The notes under the pieces: model-generated
What the model saw: only the letters and a program-made list of their open reading frames with translations
Database searches by the model: none
Told to the model about the DNA's origin: nothing
Assembly: GCA_910577815.1 (NCBI GenBank)
Contig: CAJTNO010000002.1
Location: forward strand, 199,138-263,137
DNA from: an uncultured Christensenella sp.
GTDB taxonomy: Bacteria; Bacillota; Clostridia; Christensenellales; CAG-917
Direction of reading: 5' to 3'
Length of the DNA stretch: 64,000 bases
Translations under genes and position numbers: made by a program
Part shown: positions 57,918 to 64,000 of the stretch, piece by piece
Numbering within the stretch: the stretch's first letter is position 1
Layout of the letters: every line of letters starts with the position of its first letter

Positions 57918-58559
57918 TCAATCCTCTATATTATCTAAACTAAACTGCGTTCTCATTTCGTTAATTTTTTCCGCAGAGACAGGAGTCAAAAACTTTTCCT
58001 CCCCCGCAAGCATAACGCCTATAGTTTTAAACAAAATTTCGGTATCCTTAAACAAATTCTGCTTTTTAGCGTATACCACGTCGTAATAGCTACGCTCGAC
58101 ACTGCTCAGATGTCCGTTGCCCTTTACCTGCGACAAGCCGCTCATACCCGGTCTTACGTTAAATTTCTGCTTTTCCCAAGGCTCGTAGCCGTCGAGATAC
58201 ACCCTCATCAACGGACGGGGACCGATAAGGCTCATATCGCCCTTCAGTACGTTTATAAGCTGTAAAAATTCATCTATCTTAAGCTTTCTTATTACTCTGC
58301 CCACGCGAGTTAAATTTTGATTGTCGTCCTTTATCACGGGATGATTTATATCGAACTCTACGTTTGTGGTTTTCATAGTTCTGAACTTATAAAGCATAAA
58401 CGGCTTCTGTCCCTTGCCTATTCTCTCCTGCTTGAATATCGCGGGACCTTTGCTGTCAATGCGTATGGCAAGCGCGACAATTAAAAGCGGAAAGAAAAGA
58501 ATTACCAGCCCCAATAACGCCAGCAGAAAATCCATTACCGCTTTAAAAAATCTGTACAT
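57918..58559 (-). CDS. Undecaprenyl-phosphate sugar-1-phosphate transferase (priming glycosyltransferase)
   Basis: This 213-residue bacterial sugar transferase (WcaJ/PglC-like catalytic half) starts synthesis of a surface glycan by transferring a sugar phosphate to undecaprenyl phosphate. It has an N-terminal hydrophobic hairpin (about 8-31), SKGPAIFKQERIGKGQKPF, YKFRTM, LRKLKIDE-type KLKIDEFLQLINVLKGDMS, IGPRPL and RPGMSGLSQVKG. All are conserved in the family. The ATG at 58559 is preferred over a GTG five codons upstream because the membrane helix begins there. The promoter at 58634-58662 gives a 68-nt leader. It belongs with the glycan export genes that follow on the map. Confidence 0.9.
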   Translation of the reverse strand: MYRFFKAVMDFLLALLGLVILFFPLLIVALAIRIDSKGPAIFKQERIGKGQKPFMLYKFRTMKTTNVEFDINHPVIKDDNQNLTRVGRVIRKLKIDEFLQLINVLKGDMSLIGPRPLMRVYLDGYEPWEKQKFNVRPGMSGLSQVKGNGHLSSVERSYYDVVYAKKQNLFKDTEILFKTIGVMLAGEEKFLTPVSAEKINEMRTQFSLDNIED

Positions 58560-58633
58560 ACTGTTTACCTGCACACGGCAGCCGACAAAATCGATGTCGA
58601 AGCCGCAAATATTTTGTCATATACCGTTAAGAT

Positions 58634-58662
58634 ATTTTATCACAACAGTCGCGAGGTGTAAA
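58634..58662 (-). promoter_or_regulatory. Promoter of the sugar-transferase gene
   Basis: On the minus strand TTTACA (58662-58657), a 17-bp spacer and TAAAAT (58639-58634) form a good promoter about 75 nt before the start codon. Confidence 0.65.
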
Positions 58663-58751
58663 GTATCTGTTTCTTAGCTTGCGTATTTTCGCATAAAAAT
58701 TACTTAAATCCTTTAATTTGTCGTAAAATGACGAATAATTTTGCAATATTA

Positions 58752-58780
58752 TTGATTTTAATATCAAAATTATGTATTAT
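58752..58780 (+). promoter_or_regulatory. Leaderless-type promoter of the lipid-kinase-like gene
   Basis: TTGATT (58752-58757), a 17-bp spacer and TATTAT (58775-58780) are followed after 7 nt by the ATG at 58788. Confidence 0.65.
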
Positions 58781-58787
58781 TCTATGT

Positions 58788-59672
58788 ATGAAAAAATGCA
58801 TTATTATAATCAACGAGCTGTCGGGCAACAGCAACCGCGTCAATTCGGATACACTGAAAAGCGTATTCGGCGACGGATTTGAGGTTGAAACCTTTGCCAT
58901 AACCCAAAAGACCGTTCTTTCAGACTTATCCGAGTATGACAGAATAGTATTTTGCGGCGGCGACGGAACGCTTAACGGGATAATGAACTGCTCTAAAAAA
59001 TCCGACGCCGAAATAATTTACTGTCCGTCGGGAACCTTAAACGAGCTTGCCACAGGCAATTCCAACCGCAGCAGCTACGTGCTTCGCGACGCGGGCAAGG
59101 CGGACAACAAGCTGTTTTCATACGTATTTGCCTGCGGCATCTTTACGCCGCTCGGCTATATAGTTAAAAATAAAAATAAAAAGAAATTCAAGATGCTTGC
59201 CTACGTTGCTAAGGTTGTCAGCCAGTATAAGCTGTACGACATCGGCGCGAAGCTCGAAATCGACGGCAAAGCGGAGGAAGGAAAATACACGCTTATAATG
59301 GCGATAGACTCTCCCAAATGCTTCGGATTTAAATTCAACAAAATGTTCAAGCTTGACGACGGTCTGCTTCACGTACTTACGATAAAGACCCCAAAGCACC
59401 GCGGATTGCTTGGAAAAATAGCAATATTCTTCCCTCTTTTCCGCGCATTCTTCATCGGATTTAAAAAGCCGTATCGCTCAAAGCGTATGTTCTTTGATAA
59501 ATGCGAGCACTTAAACGTTGAGTTGTGTCATGAAACCGATTTCTGCGCCGACGGAGAAAAGATGACTATGGACGGTAAATTCGACGTTCAACCCGTTCGT
59601 CTGCAAAATCCCGTACAGATAGTATCCCAACGCGATATAGTAAAAATGGCTAAGGAAAATATGAAGTATTAG
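58788..59672 (+). CDS. Diacylglycerol-kinase-family lipid kinase
   Basis: The 294-residue protein (from the chosen ATG) has the DAGK/YegS catalytic layout. It shows INELSGNSNR near the N-terminus, the nucleotide-binding FCGGDGTLNGIMN (about residues 55-67) and GTLNELATG, then late CADGEKMTMDGKFDVQPVRL typical of the C-terminal beta-sandwich. It likely phosphorylates diacylglycerol, undecaprenol or a related lipid; the substrate is not fixed by sequence. A longer start at 58728 would place the promoter inside the gene and add a hydrophobic tail, so the ATG abutting the promoter is chosen. It stands divergent from the priming transferase and converges with the next gene with only a 6-nt gap. 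Confidence 0.85.
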   Translation: MKKCIIIINELSGNSNRVNSDTLKSVFGDGFEVETFAITQKTVLSDLSEYDRIVFCGGDGTLNGIMNCSKKSDAEIIYCPSGTLNELATGNSNRSSYVLRDAGKADNKLFSYVFACGIFTPLGYIVKNKNKKKFKMLAYVAKVVSQYKLYDIGAKLEIDGKAEEGKYTLIMAIDSPKCFGFKFNKMFKLDDGLLHVLTIKTPKHRGLLGKIAIFFPLFRAFFIGFKKPYRSKRMFFDKCEHLNVELCHETDFCADGEKMTMDGKFDVQPVRLQNPVQIVSQRDIVKMAKENMKY

Positions 59673-59678
59673 TTTGTA

Positions 59679-60602
59679 TCAAACATATTCTATTTCGGGC
59701 TTGAAGGTCTTTGCCGCCTTTAAGCCTTTTTTTATAATCGCAAATCTTTCTTTTTTGTCGGGAACGTCCGATAAAGCAAGCTTCAGTCTGTGATAGGGTA
59801 TTTTAGCGGCATAATAAAGCTTGCCGCTTATGCCGAGCCTGTTAAACAAATAGCTTTCGTTTCGGTATGCGTAAAAATATCTGTTCAACCTGTCCGACGT
59901 ATCCGCTGCTATATTCAAGCCTGCGTTTACCGCCGACTTGTGCGTAACCACGCTTTCTTCCGCTAAATAATTTTTGAATTTTTTTGAAATACGACTCGTG
60001 TATTCCCAATCGTCGCCCCATATAAAGAACTCTTTTATAGGCAGTCCGCAGGTAAGCACCGCTTGTCTACTTAAGAACAGCGAAACAAACGATGCAAATC
60101 TTATCCTCTGCACCGGTACGGTGAAATTCTTTACCGTACGCCAAACGGATATGCGCTGAACGTTCATTTCGCAAATTTCGCCGTCCGTCCAACGCGCTAC
60201 GCCGGACAAAAATCCGAAATCTCCGCTGAGCTTGTCCGCACACTCGAGCAGCTTGTCAAGGCTGTCGGGATGCACAATGCAATCGTCGTCCATAAGCCAG
60301 ACATAGTCGCAGTCGGATTTCATCGCTTCCTTTATTCCAAAGCAAAAGCCTCCCGCGCCTCCGAGGTTTTCTCCCGTATTAAGGTAAACGACGCGCTCGC
60401 CGTCGATTAAGCCTTTAACGTATTCCTCCGTTCCGTCCGTGCTTGCGTTATCAATTATAAATATCCTTAAATGCTTTGCTTTCTGTGCGAGCAACGCCTC
60501 TATACACTCCTTAAGCAGTTGCTTTCTGTTGTACGTGACAACAACGGCGGCTACGCTTTTGTCGTATGCGGAAATTATTTTTTTCTGTTCGTTATTATCC
60601 AC
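59679..60602 (-). CDS. GT2-family glycosyltransferase (GlfT2/rhamnosyl-like)
   Basis: The 307-residue enzyme has an N-terminal GT-A fold: VVTYNRKQLLKECI (about residue 20), IDNASTDGTEEYV, the NLGGAGGF motif (about 81-88) and the metal-binding WLMDDD (about 104). A C-terminal region with GDDWEYTSRI and HKSAVNAG follows. These features match the galactofuranosyl/rhamnosyl-type GT2 group that extends surface polysaccharides. The GTG at 60602 is chosen because GGAGGAG lies 7 nt upstream; a TTG at 60659 would overlap the preceding gene. It is the last gene of the export operon, 31 nt after the DUF4422 gene. Confidence 0.85.
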   Translation of the reverse strand: MDNNEQKKIISAYDKSVAAVVVTYNRKQLLKECIEALLAQKAKHLRIFIIDNASTDGTEEYVKGLIDGERVVYLNTGENLGGAGGFCFGIKEAMKSDCDYVWLMDDDCIVHPDSLDKLLECADKLSGDFGFLSGVARWTDGEICEMNVQRISVWRTVKNFTVPVQRIRFASFVSLFLSRQAVLTCGLPIKEFFIWGDDWEYTSRISKKFKNYLAEESVVTHKSAVNAGLNIAADTSDRLNRYFYAYRNESYLFNRLGISGKLYYAAKIPYHRLKLALSDVPDKKERFAIIKKGLKAAKTFKPEIEYV

Positions 60603-60633
60603 GGCGCTCCTCCTGCTAATTAAATACGCGCCG

Positions 60634-61410
60634 TTACTGCGCGTATTTCCTGTTTGCAAACTTAGCTCTTAAAAAGTTATATCCCTTTTTAATCCAATTT
60701 ACGCTCTCTGCGTTTGTTACCCCGACTTCGCTGTATTTAAGTCCGTTGGTATTTATGTAAACGTCAAGCAAAAGCTCGCTCACTCTGCCTAAAAAACGCG
60801 CATGGAAGCTGTCGTAACAGGACGCGTCGACGCGGTCCTTGAGCTTGAACAGAATATCGAAAAGCCAATCGCAATATCCGTCGAAAATTTCTTTTTTCAT
60901 AACGAACATATTAAACATATGCGCGGTTTTTCTTTCCTTAAGCTTTTCAAACTCCGCGGAATAGGTCGGATAGAACTCCGCTATTATTCTGCCCGCCTCG
61001 TCAAGCGGCTCGACATACATCGTATGAGCATAGTGCGAGTAAAGAGTTTCTATAAAATAATTCCTTTTTTTAGGCAGAATTATATCCGACTCCTTAAGCA
61101 ACTCGTCCAGCTCCAACCCGGACAGAATACGCTTATTTTTGCCTATTACGCCGAATTTTTCGCCGCCCTTGAAATACCTGCGATAATGCACAAGTCCGAT
61201 ATATTCGCAGTCGAGATTTTTCCAAGCCCAATATGCCGCGGTAAGCTCGCAAAAGCTTCCGTTCAAATCCGAAATATTGTATCCGCTGTCATCCCTTACA
61301 AAGCCTATACATTCCTTGCCGTCCGCGCCCACCTGAATAGGAAGATAAAGCTTGGAGCTCGGAGCTCCGTATTTCTTGTGCGCCGCTACCAAAATTCTTT
61401 TATCTGTCAT
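60634..61410 (-). CDS. DUF4422-family glycosyltransferase
   Basis: The 258-residue protein matches the DUF4422 capsule-type glycosyltransferase family. It starts RILVAAHKKYG, has NISDLNGSFCELTAAYWAWK and the characteristic GLVHYRRYF (about residues 74-82), and a late MFNMFVMKKEIFDGYCDWLF segment. It probably adds one sugar of the exported glycan. The start overlaps the ABC ATPase gene by 4 nt (ATGA), showing tight coupling to export. Confidence 0.85.
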   Translation of the reverse strand: MTDKRILVAAHKKYGAPSSKLYLPIQVGADGKECIGFVRDDSGYNISDLNGSFCELTAAYWAWKNLDCEYIGLVHYRRYFKGGEKFGVIGKNKRILSGLELDELLKESDIILPKKRNYFIETLYSHYAHTMYVEPLDEAGRIIAEFYPTYSAEFEKLKERKTAHMFNMFVMKKEIFDGYCDWLFDILFKLKDRVDASCYDSFHARFLGRVSELLLDVYINTNGLKYSEVGVTNAESVNWIKKGYNFLRAKFANRKYAQ

Positions 61411-62336
61411 TTTTTATTAGCCTCCGCGAGTTCGGCTTGCGCCTTTTGTACCGCCTCCAACGCCTTTTCCGCCGCCGCGCAATCCGCGGTATACTTTGCG
61501 GAAATTTCCGCCGCAGTGCCGAAATCGACTATGGAGCCGTTTTTGATATATATCGCCTTTTGACAAAGACGGTTTATCTGACCAAGACTGTGCGATACGA
61601 CGATAAACGTCGTTCCGTTTGCGCGAAGCTCGTCTATCTTCTTTGCGCATTTCTTTTGGAATACCGCGTCGCCCACGCTGAGAATTTCGTCTATAAGCAA
61701 CAGGTCGGGATTTACGTCTACGGCAATGGCAAAGCCCAGCTTGGACATCATACCTGCCGAATAGTTTTTAAGCGGAACGTTCATAAAATCGCCGAGCTCG
61801 GCAAACTCCACTATGCTGTCGTATTTCTTAAGCATTTCCTTGCGTGAAAATCCAAGCATAGCGCCGTTTAAAAACACGTTTTCCTTGCCCGTAGCATTAT
61901 AATCGAAGCCCGCTCCGAGCTTAAGCAACGGCACCATATTGCCGCGCGTGCGCACATATCCGCTTGTAGGCTCTATAATGCCCGCAATTATTCTGAGCAG
62001 AGTGGATTTGCCCGCGCCGTTTCTGCCTATAAGCGCAAGGCTTTCGCCTCTGCGCACCTGTAGATTTATTTCCTTAAGCGCCTCAAACGTCTTATAGTGC
62101 AGCTTACCCTGAACAAGCTTTATGCAATATTCCTTAAGACTGTCGATTTTCTCCGAGGGCATACGGTACTTCATACTAACTCCGCGCACGTCGACAAGAA
62201 TGCTATCGTCTCTGTCAAACAAAGTTTCGTCGTCGCGGGAATCCGTCATCGTATCGATGTCGGCATATTGCTTGCCTACCGTATCGGCAAATATGACGCG
62301 AGTCTGCGTATTTTTGTCCTTGTTTTTTTTCATCAT
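61407..62336 (-). CDS. Polysaccharide ABC exporter ATP-binding subunit (Wzt/TagH-like)
   Basis: The 309-residue ATPase has Walker A GRNGAGKSTL (about residues 104-113), the exporter-type VPLLKLGAGFDYNATGKENV segment, signature NYSAGMMSKLGFAIA, Walker B LLLIDEILSVGDAVFQ and SHSLGQ. It powers export of a polysaccharide or teichoic-acid-like chain. Two features are unusual. A roughly 45-residue charged N-terminal extension precedes the ABC domain, and a C-terminal Ala/Glu coiled-coil (from about residue 280) replaces the carbohydrate-binding domain of Wzt. Tandem ATG codons overlap the permease stop (ATGATGA). Confidence 0.9.
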   Translation of the reverse strand: MMKKNKDKNTQTRVIFADTVGKQYADIDTMTDSRDDETLFDRDDSILVDVRGVSMKYRMPSEKIDSLKEYCIKLVQGKLHYKTFEALKEINLQVRRGESLALIGRNGAGKSTLLRIIAGIIEPTSGYVRTRGNMVPLLKLGAGFDYNATGKENVFLNGAMLGFSRKEMLKKYDSIVEFAELGDFMNVPLKNYSAGMMSKLGFAIAVDVNPDLLLIDEILSVGDAVFQKKCAKKIDELRANGTTFIVVSHSLGQINRLCQKAIYIKNGSIVDFGTAAEISAKYTADCAAAEKALEAVQKAQAELAEANKK

Positions 62337-63160
62337 ATATACAGTATAAATTTCTTCCTTGAAAGCCTGAATATTGTAAATCCGATTAAAAACGATAGTA
62401 TTCCGACTCCGTAGCAGATGGCGTGCGTCTGCCAGGACGGAACCGTTCCCATAAGCAGCTCGCGCACATACTGCACGTAATATAACATCGGATTTAATTT
62501 CATAATCATACCGGCAGTAGGTCCGAGCTTAAGACTGCTCAGCGAATAAAAAATAGGCGTCGCGTACATCCACAGAGTAAGGAACACGTCGTAAAAATGC
62601 TTGATATCCCTGAACCTGACGTAAACCGAGCATAGCGCAAAGGACATACCGAGCGAAAAAAGAAACAACGACGGAAACCAAGGCACCGCCATCATAAGCA
62701 TCGTCCAGTGGAACTGAACGCCCTGCGGAATGCAGGCAAGCATCAGAATGATGAGCGCAATAACAGAAAACCCGAGGTTGACCATTGCGGACAGATTTTG
62801 AGACAGCGGAAAGACTGCGTAAGGAACGCGCGTTTTTGTAAGCAAATCGTAATTATATACCATACAGGGCAACGACTGAGTAGTCGCGCCGCGCATAAAG
62901 TTGAAGGTTATGGTACCCGAGAGAATATAAACGGGATAAAACAGGTCGGACGAGGTTCTGCCGAAAATCTTATCGAACACAAACCACATAACAAGCATAT
63001 TCAGAAGCGGATTGAGAACAGTCCAGAAAATACCGAGGACGGAACGGCGATACTGATTCTTGATGTTTTTCTTCACCATAGAACCTAAAACCACAAGCGA
63101 CTTCCTGAATTGAAGCGCGTTGGCTTTACTTTTGATTTTGATTTTATAGTTATTGTTCAT
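62333..63160 (-). CDS. Polysaccharide ABC exporter permease (Wzm/TagG-like)
   Basis: The 275-residue membrane protein belongs to the ABC-2 polysaccharide export group. It has a cytoplasmic N-terminus with KKNIKNQYRRSVLGIFW, about six helices, the conserved YVRFRDIKHFYDVFLTLWMY loop (about residues 178-197) and PMLYYVQYVRELLMG near the C-terminus. It forms the exporter with the overlapping ATPase gene. The ATG lacks a ribosome site although the predicted leader is about 64 nt long. A palindrome inside the promoter spacer suggests regulated transcription of this operon. Confidence 0.9.
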   Translation of the reverse strand: MNNNYKIKIKSKANALQFRKSLVVLGSMVKKNIKNQYRRSVLGIFWTVLNPLLNMLVMWFVFDKIFGRTSSDLFYPVYILSGTITFNFMRGATTQSLPCMVYNYDLLTKTRVPYAVFPLSQNLSAMVNLGFSVIALIILMLACIPQGVQFHWTMLMMAVPWFPSLFLFSLGMSFALCSVYVRFRDIKHFYDVFLTLWMYATPIFYSLSSLKLGPTAGMIMKLNPMLYYVQYVRELLMGTVPSWQTHAICYGVGILSFLIGFTIFRLSRKKFILYI

Positions 63161-63230
63161 TTAGTATCAGCCGTTAAAGTGAGTGTTCGCAGCCTGCGCG
63201 TACGATTGGAATACTATTAGTATGATTTTA

Positions 63231-63259
63231 ATTTTAACATCTATTTATATAGATGTCAA
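63231..63259 (-). promoter_or_regulatory. Promoter of the glycan-export operon with palindrome in the spacer
   Basis: TTGACA (63259-63254), a 17-bp spacer and TAAAAT (63236-63231) lie on the minus strand. The spacer holds a perfect inverted repeat, CATCTAT-TTAT-ATAGATG (63238-63255), a plausible repressor operator. The start codon is about 70 nt downstream of the -10 box. Confidence 0.65.
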
Positions 63260-63356
63260 CATAACGTATTTTCGGCTTAAGCGTTAAAAAACGATTAAAG
63301 TAAAAATAAACAATATTAGCACATAGCGCATAATGGATGTAAAATCATTTATGTGA

Positions 63357-63382
63357 AAAGAGGACGGAAATCCGTCCTCTTT
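63357..63382 (-). terminator. Terminator of the right-edge gene
   Basis: An 11-bp stem (AAAGAGGACGG / CCGTCCTCTTT) with a 4-nt loop ends in TTTT on the minus strand, just after the stop codon at 63387. Confidence 0.75.
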
Positions 63383-63386
63383 CAAA

Positions 63387-64000
63387 TTATTGTTTAACCT
63401 GATTTAGCTTAATAGCCCTGCCGCCCGTTAGCGTTATCATCTTAACCGCAGGCAACGTAAAGTCGTTGGCTACTATTATCAGCGGCTTTGTAAGGCGTTG
63501 TCCTGCCGTTACCGTATAGCCCGTACACTCCTCGCTTACAAGTCCTGCCTTCTTAAGCTTTTCAAGCGTTACCCTGTTGCCGTCCTGGAACTTTGCGTCG
63601 ATATCGTCAAGCTTCAGCGTTTCTATTAAGCTTTCGTCGATACTCTCCACGTTCTTACTCTCTATACACTTCTCCGCAAGCTCGTCGGAAAGAATGTCGC
63701 AGTCGTGGACGTGCATTACCTCGCACAGTAAACCCTTATTCTGCTTGTTTGTCAGTAGCTTGTTGTGCTTTAGCGTGAATATAAGCTCCTGTATGCTTCT
63801 GTCGTTATAACGCTTCCTCGCTTCCATATTCAGCTCCTGGAACAAGGCAAGTATAAGCTCCTGCGCTCTCGTCAATGCTCTGTCCGAGGACACGCGCACA
63901 TACATAGGCACGTCTACAAATCTCGGCTTGTCCGATACGTCCTTGTGGTGATAACGGCGCGCGTCGTACTCGTAGGGCTTGAGCGCAAGCCACAGCTTAA
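63387..64000 (-). CDS. C-terminal part of a multidomain protein ending in an L15-like domain
   Basis: The frame enters from the right edge, so the N-terminus is missing; 203 residues are visible. The first part (LALKPYEYDARRYHHKDVSD, then VPMYVRVSSDRALTRAQELI) matches a conserved module that I recall from uncharacterised Clostridia and Mollicutes proteins. A helical linker rich in Asp/Glu follows. The last 60 residues (VTLEKLKKAGLVSEECTGY, LTKPLIIVANDFTLPAV, LTGGRAIKLN) resemble the C-terminal fold of ribosomal protein L15 (L18e/L15 superfamily). No true rplO context (secY, rpsE) exists here, so this is not the ribosomal gene. Function is unknown; RNA binding is a guess from the fold. Confidence 0.6.
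   Translation of the reverse strand, partial: KLWLALKPYEYDARRYHHKDVSDKPRFVDVPMYVRVSSDRALTRAQELILALFQELNMEARKRYNDRSIQELIFTLKHNKLLTNKQNKGLLCEVMHVHDCDILSDELAEKCIESKNVESIDESLIETLKLDDIDAKFQDGNRVTLEKLKKAGLVSEECTGYTVTAGQRLTKPLIIVANDFTLPAVKMITLTGGRAIKLNQVKQ

Noticed and set aside
58728..58787. Longer N-terminus for the lipid kinase
   Set aside because: The extra 20 codons overlap the promoter; conserved kinase sequence begins right at the ATG at 58788.

Overview
The window looks like a chromosomal segment of an uncultured Bacillota (Clostridia-type) bacterium. The evidence is conserved Bacillota gene neighbourhoods: ecfA1-ecfA2-ecfT-truA, a glmU-like gene next to pth and mfd, and walJ linked to rlmH. 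Other support is strong GGAGG-type ribosome sites, some TTG/GTG starts, a tRNA with encoded CCA, and sigma-A-type promoters with 17-bp spacing. No order or genus can be fixed from the sequence alone.

Region by region: 1-23430 (minus) is one uninterrupted reading frame of 7,810 codons that still runs off the left edge. It encodes a giant lipoprotein with about 14 diverged copies of a beta-rich unit, driven by a perfect TTGACA-17-TATAAT promoter. 23.8-34.7 kb holds mixed membrane, hydrolase and metabolic genes: a DUF1624-type acyltransferase, a PH-domain protein, a GH127-like protein, archaeal-type phosphoglycerate mutase, an esterase, a condensation-type acyltransferase and a collagen-like surface protein. 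34.8-44.5 kb is housekeeping: mfd, pth, a glmU-like gene with a decayed N-terminal domain, tadA, and the walJ-CPBP-CPBP-rlmH operon whose four genes all overlap by 4 nt. 44.5-49.6 kb is a probable operon with a GNAT-like gene, glnS, a zinc-ribbon protein and two membrane proteins. 49.7-57.1 kb has truA, the ECF transporter module, an SGNH-hydrolase lipoprotein, cyclophilin and an HI0933-type flavoprotein. 57.2-57.9 kb holds tRNA-Val(GAC) followed by tandem, hairpin-rich repeats that each carry a copy of the tRNA 3' end. 57.9-63.2 kb is a surface-polysaccharide cluster: a priming sugar transferase, a lipid-kinase-like gene, two glycosyltransferases and a Wzm/Wzt-type exporter. The right edge is a partial gene whose C-terminus resembles ribosomal protein L15.

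The themes are cell surface (giant lipoprotein, SGNH lipoprotein, collagen-like protein, glycan export) set among core RNA and translation genes. The observations I rate highest are the giant repeat lipoprotein, the tRNA-linked structured repeats, and a recurrent promoter layout that puts the -10 box only 6-7 nt from the start codon (leaderless mRNAs) at four genes.
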